A stretch of DNA of 64,000 nucleotides from Siphlonurus alternatus (Eukaryota; Arthropoda; Insecta; Ephemeroptera; Siphlonuridae), in the NCBI GenBank assembly GCA_949825025.1, contig OX463781.1, positions 49,488,317-49,552,316 on the forward strand, in the 5' to 3' direction. Under the pieces are notes generated by a model. It had not been told where the DNA came from, searched no databases, and saw nothing but the letters and a program-made list of their open reading frames with translations. The translations under genes were made by a program, and so were the position numbers. Shown here in pieces: positions 37,339 to 51,224 of this stretch (positions within the stretch are counted from its first letter, which is position 1; every line of letters starts with the position of its first letter).

Positions 37339-40300
37339 GAAACACGTGACGGCAAACACAGTCGCAATTATTTAGAGCCGGGTAACACGTCTCTTAGGTG
37401 GCACGTTTTCAATGAATATCAAATGAACTGTTTGTTTTGCTTCGCTCAAGTATACACAACATGCAAGTACCAACACGTTCTATGTGCGGAATAATCAACT
37501 GCAGTGTAGTAAATTTGATTTGAAATTAGTAACTCTCAAACCTGTACAATATAAATTATTATTCGATTTTCTTAACAGATAAATTTTAGGAGATCAAAAT
37601 CTATTCGAAAATACTTTGATATATTTTTTTTAAAAAGTGTGTAATAAAATAATTAACAACATATAAAAAATTAATAATATAACATCAACTATAACATTAA
37701 TGTATTGCAAACCAGCCAATACGATTTTATCCTGGCTTGAAGCTATTGTAATATAAGAAATAAAAATATATATTTATATAATATAACTATAATTTTGAAT
37801 AAATAAAACTACCACATGCAAAGCGATGTAATTTCTAATGAGAACTCTTTTTCCTATGAAAGGATTATGAAAATTACCTTACCTTTATCGCAAAGGACAG
37901 TTAGCTGACCCATTTACACGAAGTAGATTGCAAATTTTATTTTTAAAAATCTTCAAAATATTGACTCCAAAAATGGTACATACTCGATACGACTTTTTAA
38001 TGTTGAAAATCCCTAAAATATTAAGTCAGGTGGTGTATTCTTGGATATGCAATACTCAACACATGCCCAATGGTAAAAGGTCATCAGCTAACCCCGACGT
38101 TAATTTCACTGAGCCCCGCAGTGGCAGGATATGTAAATATCCCGTTACGTAGAATTCGGAGAGCACACAACTATGCAGCCAAACTCTGGGTGGAATTTGC
38201 GGCGATATTGACTATCGAGCCGAGCAAAATGAGATGCCTCGATGACAAAAAATGCATTTTTTGGCACTAAAATAAGTAAATTAATAAAACTTTTAATTAT
38301 TTTTACAATCATAATAATTTTAAATTACTTACATGTGATGACCATCATAATATTTATTTATTTATTTCACCCAAAACCAAAATACAAATATAATATAATT
38401 ACAAAGTTTTAATAATGGGTGCGGATTGCAACAAAGCACCGATGGCACTATTTCACTACAAAATAGCTATATAATAGTTCATGCATCAGTTAATGCATAT
38501 TTCACTGCGTTAATTTATAAAAACTATATTGTTAACAAAATATTTTCATTTAATTTCCAAGTAATAATATAAAAATATAACTTTAAAATAGCAAATAAAA
38601 TAACAATGTGAATAAAATATTATATAAGTGACCGCAATGTTAAACGAGGAATTCGCACACCACATTTATTAAATATAAAATAAATGCATTCCTTTGAAAT
38701 AAAAATTTTACACGAATATAATTTTCAATTAAAAGTATCCTCCCCTTGACAACGTGGTCATTCCGTCCTGCCCGCGTTCAAATTGTTGCTGACAAAGTAT
38801 GGGCGCTCAGCCACATGTTGTACCACTTTTGCAGCAGTACCTAGCAGTGTTATTGCCAACAATAACATGAACACACCTTGTACAGAAATGAGCTTGTTTC
38901 CAGACAATCGCTGTAATTTATGCCACTTTTATTTACATAAAAGAGAACATACTGTTACAATGGTTGTATATTTTTTATACATTTCTCCATTTTTATGAAT
39001 AAATATTACTGTGTATATAATATTATGTAAACAAATCTTACGGCATCTCTTGTGTAAAATAAATAAAAAAAAATCAACTCTCTTGTATTTTTGTAATAAT
39101 TTTATTTTATGCTTTGCAATAATATTGTATAAAAACGTTATTTTATAATTATACGGGAAGTAAAGTTAGAAACAATTATAACAACAAATAATTACATTTT
39201 TTTTTTCTTACTTCCACGCACACGAATCATAAATATTCCATTGTCTTCCGTTACGAGAGATCAAATTGTTCGGAGTGACGAAAGTATTGAGACCTGCACG
39301 GACCTGTCTGCGAACTTCCACAACTCAAATCCGAAATAAAACAAAATCTGAACTTCTGACGGCTCAGAGGTTTGATCTGGGAGTTGCTCCGGACGGGATC
39401 AGGTGCTGCAGGTTCTCGAATTGCCCGAGGGAGGCGCCCCAGTAGCACACGAAACTCTTCAACTTGCAGAATTCTGTGATACATTTCGTTTTGAATATTT
39501 TTACATTTAAATGTGTTTTGAATTGCTGCTCGTACCTATACAAATATTGTTGTTCAAATATTGCGGACAAAAATGTTAGTATAGTTTCATGATCAAGCAA
39601 TCCTACACAACATTGTGCTGTAATAATATGATGTTTCTCATTTTTAAAATTATATTTTTGTATTTAGTAATAATACTGATAGTTATTGAAATGGCATATG
39701 TTTATCTTGTACGACCAACCAAAATAAATAATACAGGCCCTGTTGTTATTATTTATTTTCAATTGTAAGTTTACTTAGCATTTTTTTGCCACTGGCGACA
39801 ATTTTATCAAATTTTTATGATAATCTCATTCGGTCGTGTAAATATTGATATTGTTTTCATTGATAAAAAATTATATATATTATGGTAAATGTGTGTTGAT
39901 TTTAATTGAAATATAAATTACAGCCAGCAAACTCTCATAATATTTTAAGTAAACTATTCCTTTAAAAATATTATATAATATTATATTTATATAGTATACA
40001 TAATCCGCTCCTTCTAACAGCCGTGTTTGTTCAGTTTTGTATATTTTTCTGTGACAACATTCGAATTAATTAACATACTGTACATGGAGATCTTCACATA
40101 ATTAGAGTGTAATGATTTATTTCCAATACATGTTCTTAACAAGGTTAAATGTCAATGATCGACGATGCTGCAGTTTTGATAATGACAACATTAACTTCTA
40201 GAAGAAGCTTTTCAAGAAAGACTTTCAGGAAGCGCTTTGTATTTCTAAAGAAAAAAACTCACAGTACATTTTCAGCGTCAACTCTCTTTATATCTGAACT

Positions 40301-40635
40301 TAAGTTGACAAAAACTCCAAGAACTTAGCATTTTAAATTTTAAAGTAGAATAAAAATAAATGTCTCAGAAAAAGAATGTAAAATATACATTATAAGACGG
40401 CTATTCTGAAAAATAAATATTTAATAATTTGCATCAGCAGTGGAGGGTTATTTCGTTTCAAGTTGGAAGCTTACCAGGAGAGTCAATTTTATCTGAGATA
40501 TAGACGGCTAATTAATCAGATCATTCCAATAGACAAGAATAAACAATTTGGTCTTGAAACTTCTCACACTGATCGTCACTTTTTTTACGATCAAATCGAT
40601 ATATTTCTCAGTTTTAGTTCGAACTGATGATCATC
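37339..40635. other. AT-rich non-coding DNA
   Basis: No supportable gene. A mixed-composition patch at 39230-39480 is open for about 70 codons on the plus strand and 77 on the minus strand (39251-39484) at once. That is a property of GC-richer DNA and not evidence of coding. A (TTTA)n stretch lies at 38352-38367. Confidence 0.5.
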
Positions 40636-40887
40636 TTAAGGGTAAGGTAACGCCACCAATGTTAAAAAAAAATCCCTCACACAAAAATTCTGAAAAAAAT
40701 TTAAAATGTTCTCCTCTACACCCCCTATCAGTAGGTAAAATATCAGGTATACAAATACGATCTAGTTTTTGTATACCTGATATTTTAACTACTGATAGGG
40801 GATGTAGAGGAGAACATTTTAAATTTTTTTCAGAATTTTTGTGTGAGGGACGTTTTTTTAACATTGGTGGCGTTACCTTACCCTTAA
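40636..40887. mobile_element. foldback element, TTAAGGG family, short form
   Basis: 252 bp with termini TTAAGGGTAAGGTAACGCC and its inverse. Each ~118-bp arm is about 97% identical to the other and contains GTTCTCCTCTACA, CCCTATCAGTAG and ATATCAGGTATACAAA. Only about 15 bp in the centre is unpaired. The arms match the longer element at 47799-48154, which has extra palindromic central sequence, so this is an internally deleted derivative. TTAA lies at both edges. Because the palindrome is open in matching frames, the same peptide-like sequence is read from both strands (40548-40952 and 40631-40864); this is an artefact, not a gene. Confidence 0.92.
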
Positions 40888-43800
40888 AGAAAAATATAAA
40901 GACAATTTTAAAACTCTTCTTATGTTATAAGACAGTAACATTATTTATCTAAAAAATAAGGCTATTGATTTAAATATTATAAAATAAAAGCAATTTTTAC
41001 GACTCACTTTAAAATTCTTTGCACACAATATTTACGATACAATAAAAAGTTGTTTCGGTGACATTTTTACGTCACTATTATGGTTTCCAAGGTATTACTG
41101 TACAACGTCAATTTTACGGCTCAAAATGTCATTTTCTGGCTGTCCGATCGCTGCAGAGAACAGATTCCAATAGATGTGCGGCACTCACTTCGTCAGCAAT
41201 ACTTGGCCCAAATGTTTAATACATCGCAGCATATAATATTTCTGACAAGCCCTCCCGTCACAACAGAAAAAAGAAGGTTTTATGACGTGTATTTTTTTTC
41301 TTGCACTAAATTTATACGGAAATTTCATTTTGCAGAACTATATATTCTAGACGAGTGATAACGACGTATAACAATTTTTGTAACGTATAATATTATAATA
41401 ATATTTTTTTTTTAACATAATATAAAGCCAAGTCTCTCAACTTGATGTAACTGTAATATTATTCTATTTCATGCAACTTCTTGGCAGTCTGTTAAAAAAA
41501 GAAAATCTTGTTTAATATTATGCATATATTAATCATATTTTTTCTTATGAAAGAGAATTCTGTACCGTTTTTATGAATATGCTTCATACTTTTTTTTTTT
41601 ACATTATTATAATTTGTTTAATAAAATGACAGGTGTTCATTATGAATTACCTTCTCCACGCGTGTCTACTTGGGAATGTGCCCCTCTTAGATTTTTGTCA
41701 TTGACAACTTGGTTTCATTTATTACACCAATCATTGATAGATTTGCGGCGTCCAGGGGGAATGAAACGTAAGCGAAACTTTTCTCTGGTCCCCCCGGGGA
41801 AAGAATGGGGGATGTCAGTCAAGGTAGGGGAGGGGGTAGATCTCTCAGGGGAGGGGGAGAGAATGGCAACCCCCAACAACAAATTTTGGTATTCTCATTT
41901 AATCAAGAGCAAGGCATACAATACCTGTTTCTACTTGAATAAGGCTGGCTTGTTTGCACACTTTAAATAAATTTGAATATCGCAATGATAAAACTAACCA
42001 AACATACAAGTATTGTATGTCTTTAGTAAATATTTAATTATGGTGATTGTATTGATTATATTGTTACCACCAATAATGTAGACTTGCAATATAATTAAAT
42101 TACTAGTGATTATTAACAACGTAAAAGTGGAGTACGTGTGTTGTAATTAATTTTGGTATAAAAAAATCAATTTTGGTTCGAGTGAGGGAAATCTTTGTAC
42201 TGTAAGCCAGTACCCACGTTTTGAAGCCTGGTACACCGTGGAACATTGCCTCTCTTTGTGGAGGCGCAACTTTTCTGATATAGACTGAATGCTCTCCCGA
42301 ACATGCAAATGTCATCTTTGTAGCTGCAGTTCCTTTGTTTGTAGAGTATAACGTGTAATTGAAATTTAAGCTAACTGCTTAGAAGATGTTCTTTCCCATT
42401 GTATTCTAAAGGTAGGAGAATAATTAAAAATGAGAACATTTCCCTCGCCAAGACATACGGTCTCCCGATGTAATGGTTGACAACTAAACGATAGTTTATC
42501 AATTTTTTGAGAGGGTGCTTGATCAAAGAGCGATGTTTGTCGCAGATTCAAGATACACCACATAACTTTGCAGCCGATAAAGTTGGGCAGATAGTTTCAC
42601 CAGCAAAGCAACGGCCTTTGACGAGCGGGTTAATAAATTGTGCAAACATGACCCCGTCCAAAACAGAAAAAGTTAATTGCTTGTTAGTTGAAGCGAAAAA
42701 TTGGAGTTTTTATACTTTGCTATGTTAATGGCATTTTTTTTTCTATAACTAATTAATACACCTAAGTGAATACACATTAATCATAATAAAATATTCGTGT
42801 GCAGTAATATATTATTTAAAATCCGTACTATTTGCAAACTAGAAGTTCAAATTAGCTCACGTTACGAAGTTTTTACAATATTATTGTTGCACTTCTGATA
42901 AGTAAAATAAGAAACAAATTTATTGCTAATTAAAACGTACTCCTTTGTTTATCATAACTATGTATATTTTAATAAGCAATAAAACGAGTTTTTTTTTGTA
43001 TTAATATTTTTGCTCGTCAAGTAAATCTTGTGCAATATTTCTTGACGTAATTTAATCGTGCGCTTGTGTGTGCAATTAAACGACTCATGAGACTTTTTCC
43101 TCAATTTAATGGCGTCCTAGTTTCACATATACTATACAGAACCTAGTAAACGTCTCTATATTGCAATTGTGAGTTATGAAGATTATAAGATTTTCTAAAT
43201 ACTTGACTGTTTTTAATATTTTATATGGCACTTAAGCTTCTTTTGAGTTAAAAAAATGCAATGTTTAATGAATTTTTGAAGCTTAGGTTTTAATTAAGAG
43301 CAGTTTTTAGCTCATTAACAATTACAAAAAGATAAATCTCAAGAATTATAAATATCAACATTAAGCATTTTGTTTTGTTTATTTTTTTTTTATTTCATTA
43401 TGACATAAAAAGCTTTTTCCACTTCATTTTTAATATTTAAGAATTATTAAAAGTTGTTAGTCAACATAAACCACTAAAGCAGAAGAGACTGTAATTTAAT
43501 TTGTATTTTTTCAGAATTAATCTCGTGCTTTTGTGAATAATCCTTCTCTCTGCTAATTAGCGCTCTGCAGTTCCACGAAGTTAAATTATATTCTCAGTGG
43601 AACGCGTTTTTACATCTCGTTTTGCAGCGCACCGACACTAACAAATCGACTAACCTGGCGAACAACTTACCCTGGCATGGTGCTAGCTAACCGTGGTTAC
43701 TGCTGGAAAATCTTAACCTCACGTTCTGTGATAAAAACTGTAGTGTCTATATAACGTGGAATACAGCGCAAACAAATCATTAAAAGAGAAATAGAAATAT

Positions 43801-46298
43801 CTAGTCAAAGTATGTCAGTTCTGTTTGTGTCAATAAATTAACATACGTAGCCTTTTAAATGTTATAATTTACTGTACATGGCTGCATTTAGTTCCAGGTC
43901 TAACGTTCGACACAAACAGGCTGTCAAAGAATTAACATAGAGAAGTTAATGTAATTCTGGCCCGAATTTGCATATCTGTTAATATGCAATTCAAGGTGTA
44001 ATAGCATAAAGGGAAAGCTTTGAATAATTCGAAGTCATAAATCTTCTAAAATTGCTCTATATGGCCATGTAGTTTATCGGTCGACAATAAAATTTCCAAT
44101 CTCGAACCAAATATGATGGTTTTATCATGGGCTCGTAAAAGAATCTGGCCCGGTGTATTGAGAAAGCTTGCATACTGATGCGCGGCAAATCTCTACTGCC
44201 CACTGGCGTGACTCAACCATACAAGAAAAATCGGAAAGCTTTTTTTTTTTTTTTCCTATTTCTTAGATTACATCTCTGTATTATTTAAAAAAAAGAAACG
44301 ATATAATCATTTTCTCGAAAACAACATATTCGGAATCTTCTTTTGGTTAATATTATTTTTTAAATACAGCTCTAACTTATTTCTCGATATATATATATAC
44401 AATTGTATAATATAAACATATAACTGTAACTCACAAGACGACCAAAATCCTTTTCCAAAAGAACTCTTTGCATTTACATTTTTTTAAAAGTAAAATCATT
44501 CTATTTTATGACTTAAAAAAATTCAACTTTAGATATGTGGCACTCGAGAAATAACTTTAAATTGGCAGAGATTTGGAATATTGACTTGCTGCTTCTTATA
44601 CAATTTACGGGGTTAAGGAAAAAGATGAAGGCATTGAGTGGGGAGAAAAGAAAAATCAGAGAGAATAAAGAGGTGAATTTTGTTAAAGCCTTTTTTTTTT
44701 TTTCTACACAACTACATACTAAAGTCCCTTTTTCTACATAGCCCCACTTTTCTTCAAAAGTTCAAGATGGCTGCTCGTTAGTTGACGCGTTCTCTCCGAC
44801 TATACGTAAGGGTTAATAATATACAGCAGACTTATACCTGAGTAACTGCTTTTCTGTTATTTTTTGTCACACAATGCTTGTGTAATTCAGCCGTCAGGAG
44901 TTCCGCATCGCTCAGGTCGGAGTACACTTAGATGAGAGGCCGTGCGTGATGTTTTACCAGGGGGGCGTGGCACTATCAGAGGCGAAGTGTTGAGAAGGTG
45001 CAATCAATCACCCGCCGATACATTGCAGATCGATCTCAGGAGTTGTAAAGTGCCACTTTTTTTTAAACCTACTTTTGTGAGATGTATTGGTTTTTCTGCT
45101 CTCTTGTATATATTTAAGTATAATGACATTGTGATACAAAACCTATTCATGTATTTGAAAAAAATAAATCGTTCAAATGCCTTATTGCAGTAGATTTACA
45201 TTATTTACTATATATATTTTTATGTATACCCAATATACCATAATATATTTCTTGAAATACCTTATTATTACTTTTAAATATTTTTCTAGAATTTTTATTT
45301 GCTTTTTTTGTAATATTTTATGAAAGTTGAAAATATGCTAACTTGAAAAACTAATTTTATTTTTCCAAAATCTCCCTTGCATATTTTTTTCTCGTAATGA
45401 AATTATGTTTAATATTTCAACTTTGACGTTCTCAAAAAGTTATTCAACATGTCGAGGTTGTGTTGGTATATTACAAAGTCAAAGGAGGTTTTACTTGAGA
45501 AAATATCATACGTTTATTCTTTTTTAACTTTTCTCTAAATTTCGAAATAAATGTTCAAAGAAGGAGAAAACTGGCCAGCTTTCTTCGTTCTTTTGAGTTT
45601 TACGCACTGGGTTTCTGACTCCGCTCCCTTATTTTTTTTTTATCATCATCATTATTATTATTTTCTCCCGCACGACGTCACAGTAATTCAATAATGGCCG
45701 AGCGACGAGTGCAGTTGTGTAGTTTTTACTTCAGGGTTTTTGTGGGTATTTTTTAGAATAAACAATTTATAATATATACGGTAAAGGAGTAAGACTTCTT
45801 ATGACATATTCACCCTTTTGTGTTCGTTTTAAAATATCACACCCACCCACAAAAAGTACCTCGTTAAAGTTTGAAGTGCCACAGGTGCAGCAGTTTGATG
45901 TCAAACAAATGTAATCATATAAAAAAACTGGGTACATGAAAGAGATATGTTTTCAACGTACATTTTGATTCTATTTGCATGGGAGATGCGATTTCTATTT
46001 ATATGCACCAAAGAAGACTCTGGAATATCACACGCACGTTTTATTATCAAAATATTGTTTGATGGCGTGTGACACTTTTGTGGCGTCTCTTGGCTTCGAG
46101 CCACCGAGTTGGGGGGTCCCTGAAGTCCAGTGTAGTTCATACAGTCATGAGGACTAACTGATGGCTCTTTAACACGATTGGATTGCTGTAGACTCCGCGT
46201 CTAGTCGCTTTTTTGCCAAACATAATAAACAAATGAAAATAGAATCATAAAAAAAATTGCATCACGTACATTATTTTAATTTCTTTTTAAATGCGAAA
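40888..46298. other. AT-rich non-coding DNA
   Basis: 5.4 kb with no supportable gene. The plus frame 41614-41970 (118 codons) crosses a purine-rich patch and has no domain. The plus strand at 41827-41857 reads as two GGGGAGGGGG blocks 11 bases apart, a G-quadruplex-prone tract. Mixed-composition patches lie at 42230-42660, 43610-43740 and 44750-45050. A T-run lies near 44239-44254. Confidence 0.5.
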
Positions 46299-46417
46299 TT
46301 AAGCTAGGATTACACGATGCAATTTTTCCTTAAAATAATCTTTCGATTTTATTTTTGTTTGTATAAAGATGAAATTTTGATATAAGAAAAAATTGTATCG
46401 TGTAATACAGGCTTTAA
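46299..46417. mobile_element. short foldback element (~119 bp)
   Basis: The left arm AAGCTAGGATTACACGATGC and the right arm, whose inverse reads AAGCCTGTATTACACGATAC, pair over about 30 bp and enclose about 50 bp of AT-rich loop. The arms are more diverged than those of the other foldbacks. It could be a small MITE or the remnant of one. No second copy was seen here. Confidence 0.65.
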
Positions 46418-47798
46418 AACGAAAACTTAAAGAAAATTATTTTTAAAAAACATTATTTGCAAAATTACTTGTTTTTTATCAAATTTGACATTGAACTGTG
46501 AGTGAATGAAAACAAAAGTAATTTTGAAATTGACTTTCGTGTGTTTTGTTTTTGTTTTACTTGAAATCTTCAATAGAATTTGTAAATTTAATTAAATACT
46601 CGAGCATTTCAATTCAGAGGATGTATAGGAGATTAAATTTTGTAATTAGGATTAAGCATTGAGGTATCCTAGCAACGGATCAACAATACGCGATGTTAAG
46701 ACTAGATGCAAATGATGAACGATGTACGAATATCACAATGCTCCATCTGACAATGGTAGCTAAATACATGCAGTTTTGATCTAAAACAAACTGATAAATT
46801 GCTACGATATTTCTCCTTGCACTTTGTAAGGTATCGCAACTCTTGCTGATGAAAATATGTAAAATGAAGAGCGTGATTTGCAAGTGGGAGGAGATTACTG
46901 CTGTTGTATGCACTAGGCGAGAAAGATTGAGTGCAGATCTAGTACACGGAGAAAAATACCCGCCAAATTTTAGGAAATGGAAAGTACTTATTGCATATCA
47001 TTTTTTCAGAAAATAAATTAGCTTAAAAATGTTGTTTTTAACGTTTGGCTTGAGGATCTGGTTTATATCACGAGTCCCCAGGGACCAAAGGAGCATAATA
47101 AAGCATTGTCAGTAAAGGTTCTTTTCTTATTTCACTGATTTTACCCTTAAAGATGGCGGTTACATGGTTTTGAGCTTGAGTAAAGTTTTCTCCGTGTAGC
47201 GACGAGAGAACAAAATATTTTCTCTCACGAGACACGAGCATTGAGCGAAGATGGTAATTTGTCGCGAGATACAGCTGATGCTTCTATAAACCATGAACTT
47301 CAAAATCAATTTAACAAAATATGAAGACACAGAAAATGAATTTAATTATTTTTACTTGAGTGCCTTGTGGCAATATGAAATTAATTTACCTCATATAACC
47401 ATCTTTTATTTTATATTTTTTACTAATATTGATTATGAAATTACTCAACTGAAATTAAAACGATTCCGATAAATATGGCATTAATAATATCTTTCTCTCT
47501 TAATACTTTTTAACTCCCATTTTTTTTTTTTAGATCCATATTTTTAATTCTATATAAGTGAGAGCACTCCAGGGGCGAAAGCTTTTATATCAAGCCACAC
47601 ACATCTGCTGGTGATGTAACCGCGTGTACCAACGCCATTACAGCGAGGGACTCCAAGAGATTAGCTGCCGGCTATTAGTCCTTTTATCTCAGCGAGGCAG
47701 CAGCCAAGGAAGTAAGTACAAGAATCGATCTCATCATCAGCAAATAAGCGCGTATCAGATACAGTATGTTAAAATCAATGGGGGGTGTTCGAGGGTTA
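46418..47798. other. AT-rich non-coding DNA
   Basis: No gene supported. A 77-codon minus frame (46680-46913) has no domain. Confidence 0.5.
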
Positions 47799-48154
47799 TT
47801 AAGGGTAAGGTAACGCCACCAATGTTAAAAAAAATCCCTCTCACAAAAATTCTGAAAAAAAATTTAAAATTTTCTCCTCTATACCCCCTATCAGTACCTA
47901 AAACATCAGGTATACAAATACGATCTAGTTTTTGAGTTATAAATTTTTTAAGTTGACTACTTTAACATGGAGAAATGAAACTCCCATGTTAAATTGGTCA
48001 ACTTTAAAAATTCATAACTCAAAAACTAGATCTTATTTGTATACCTGATATTTTAGGTACTGATAGGGGGTGTAGAGGAGAACATTTTAAATTTTTTTCA
48101 GAATTTTTGTGAGAGGGATTTTTTTTAACATTGGTGGCGTTATCTTACCCTTAA
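47799..48154. mobile_element. foldback element, TTAAGGG family, long form
   Basis: 356 bp with the same termini and arms as 40636-40887. It has an additional central palindrome (about 47930-48030) built on GAGTTATAAATTTTTTAAGT, AACATGGGAGTTTC-type blocks and their inverses. TTAA is present at both edges. Its left arm carries CCTCTATACCCCC where the right arm has CCTCTACACCCCC, one of few arm differences. There is no coding capacity. Confidence 0.92.
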
Positions 48155-48886
48155 GATTAAGAAATGAAGAGAAGTTTTACTTCATTGTTATCACTGAGTT
48201 TTTCTTTCTCTTCTACACCCTCTTTTTATTTCTATTAAAATAATCAATTATTACAAGGATGCAATTAAGAAACTTTCTTTACCTAATTCGTTAATTATAC
48301 ATTATTAAAAGTATGCAAGCAATCTCAACTTTATTTAGAGGAGGGTAAAGGTGTTAATGAAATGATTGCTTGGTGATGAAAAAGACAATTCTGAAGAGTA
48401 AAATTGCTTCTATCTCTCTTTAATATGCTTGCGCGATAAATTCAGATGTCTCGATTCTGTCGCGAAGACGAATGTCCAAGCCTGCTTTGCATTATTTGCA
48501 AGGAAGGTAGGAATTCCTCCCGAGAAACAGCAATATCGCACTTGTCACGCCGAGAATTGTAGCCGCCAAGATTTACAGCAGGCGACATTTCAATCGTTCT
48601 GTTCCACTGGCGAGAAATAAAATATTGCTGCCGTTATGTTAATTTAGCACTGTGACAAATAAAATTATTATTGCCAATGTGGATATATTATTTAATTTAA
48701 TTTAACAATACCAGTTAAGTATAAGAAAATTGCAATGATAATTGAAAGAAATTTTGTCCCCTACTGCATTTTCACTAACATGGGTTTTCAGCGATTTAAA
48801 TTTTATAACACGTTTCTCTATCTTTGCTCTTTATCAAATCCAAATAAGGACGTATTTTTTTAACGTGTCATGTTGTGATATTAAAC
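48155..48886. other. AT-rich non-coding DNA
   Basis: No gene supported; the plus frame 48429-48620 (63 codons) lies in a mixed patch with no domain. Confidence 0.5.
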
Positions 48887-48888
48887 AA

Positions 48889-48967
<79 letters not shown>

Positions 48968-48968
48968 A
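48887..48968. repeat. (AATA)n microsatellite
   Basis: About 20 uninterrupted tetranucleotide units over 82 bp, long and pure enough to be polymorphic in length. Confidence 0.97.
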
Positions 48969-50482
48969 ACTAAAATATCTACATATAGAAAAAATTACCC
49001 TGGATTTGACTCAGAATTTAGTTTGACAGTGTAAATTGGCAATTACAAAATCCATCCTATTTTGAACGACGGAAAATTAATGTTTTCGTATATTTTTGGT
49101 ATCCGGTGTTTATTTAGCTGCTAAATTTATTCCAAAATACACAATAGAATTGTTAATGTTCAAAAACAAACAATAAAAACAATGCGGTAAAAATAAAGTA
49201 GCTTTCAAGTGATAAAATATTATTTAATATTCCACCATAAAAATATGTAAATTTTTTGAAATCCAAGACACTACTTAATAAAACAGTTTTATTTAACTGA
49301 ATAAATTGTGAGTAAAAGTACAATGACGGCAGCATCATATGTTAGCAGCAATAAACTCCGCCACAGGGGTGCGACTGGATTTTATGAAGTAGTAACATCA
49401 CCGTTCTCAAGAATCTCTTGACACGACAGAAAACGTGCAAATTACGGCGACTGAGGTATATCGAGCGACCTCCCCCGCGTGACTGTTTTTGATTGAAGAG
49501 AGATTAAGTTTGCAGCGAAATAACTGATTGAAAGGAAGGAAATCAGTAAAAATATTTGTAAAATCTCCGACAAAGATTTCGAATATTTTTTGTAGCAGGG
49601 TTTGTTATATGAAACATTTTACAAAATTTTAAAAGTTTAAATTTTTCTTGTATTTAGATCGATTAGATGCATGATGTATTTATTGATTAAATAATTATTA
49701 ATTGTTTTATTAAATTAAATTGAGTAAATAACAAGCAAATCAAATCATGCACATGCAATTCATGATTATATAGTAAATGAAAGCCATGTCTATTATTTTA
49801 AAAAAAAAAAGTATTTTGAACCTTATGATTATTGAATTCAAATTACAATTTTCATGATAACATTGTAAAAAAAGCTGAATGACAACTGTCGTTCAAGTAT
49901 ACTAAATAAAATCCATTCAGATAATTATTGAGGTTTATAAATAAATACGACCTTTATTTGTAATTTTGTGGTGAGCTCTAACCTAATTAATTTAAGTTTG
50001 GAAATGTTAGCTAAAAATATAATAAACGCACTATAGTTTTAACATTGTAATTATGAACATTATTTGATTAAAATTTCCAACGGTTACTAATCAACGCCCC
50101 CACACGGTGGAAGTGTATTGACCACCACTTCTTAATTATTAGTTCGAAACAACTTCCATGACCACCGGCCAAGTAATTAAGAATATTGATCGGCCGGCAT
50201 GATTATGTGCGAACAAAAAAATTAAAAATTCAACTAAATTTGATTGAAATTTTTTCACAAGAATATAAAAATGAGTTGCCTGCACACCACTTTCAATATC
50301 CGGTATCAGCTGTGGGATCCCCCTATTGCCACTTAATTAGTAGGTCTTGTGTATTCACGCGTCATCTTTTATTTCGATCTGCTTGCTTAGCTACTGCGGG
50401 CTAGAATACATAACACTCGGCCACTGTGTGCGAACAGTGATTGATGCTTTATAGACAGCGTCGCCTTAGGGAGTCAGGCAAG

Positions 50483-50523
<41 letters not shown>

Positions 50524-51224
50524 CCTAACGTTCAATTTTTTATGTCAATTTTTTTATAAAGTTCGAACTTTTTCTTTCATAGCAAACTTTTTTTGAGTTT
50601 GATTAAAAATTCAAATCCAGACATTGCTGACTGGCAAAATGCCACAAAGAAATCACATTGAAATTATAATTTTTTTTTCTCCTCTACCAAGGGACATTGT
50701 CAACACAAAGTAAAATTATAATTTTTGAAATTACTTACAAATTTGAATGATAATTATAACACACGGGATCAAGAAATTGAGAAAGTATGACGTTAAGTCA
50801 CACGTTAATTAACAATTTCTACCGGACATCATGTAACTAATGCTTGACCGGACGGCGGTAGACCTCGATGTACAAAGTGTGCCTTGTAATTACCTTCAGG
50901 TTAATTACCCTTCATCATCAGTCTATAAACGGTCTTTGGGACCTAACGACCAACCGATGGACTTTTTTCTATCTCCCTGAAATTGTCACAGCCGTTTCTT
51001 CTCTGCGATCAAGAGGTCTGAAGTCACTGCGTAAGATCGATACTCAGTGAGCGATGTTGTGAGAGCAGATGGCACTTGCAGCAAGATTACATAATCAATG
51101 TAAAGTCGAATTTAAATGGCAATAAAAAAGTATATATAGCAAAATTTTATCGATTCAATAAGTACGAAGTATATTAGAGAAAATATTGTGAAGTTATAAA
51201 GAATTGGTTAGGAAAACTGCAGGG
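48969..51224. other. AT-rich non-coding DNA with a 33-base T run
   Basis: No gene supported. A pure T tract occupies 50486-50518, close after a mixed patch (50400-50485) ending AGTCAGGCAAGGAG. It may be the tail of an unrecognised minus-strand retroposon. Mixed patches at 50270-50410 and 50850-51050 have short frames without domains. Confidence 0.5.

Noticed and set aside
39251..39484. Long frames open on both strands in a GC-richer patch
   Set aside because: Simultaneous openness on both strands follows from base composition; no domain, start context or splice pair was convincing.
41614..41970. 118-codon plus-strand frame
   Set aside because: It crosses a purine-rich G-run tract, has no recognisable domain and no signal peptide, and ends in AT-rich sequence.
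48887..48968. Satellite or telomeric repeat
   Set aside because: It is a plain AATA tetranucleotide microsatellite; no TTAGG-type telomeric array is present.
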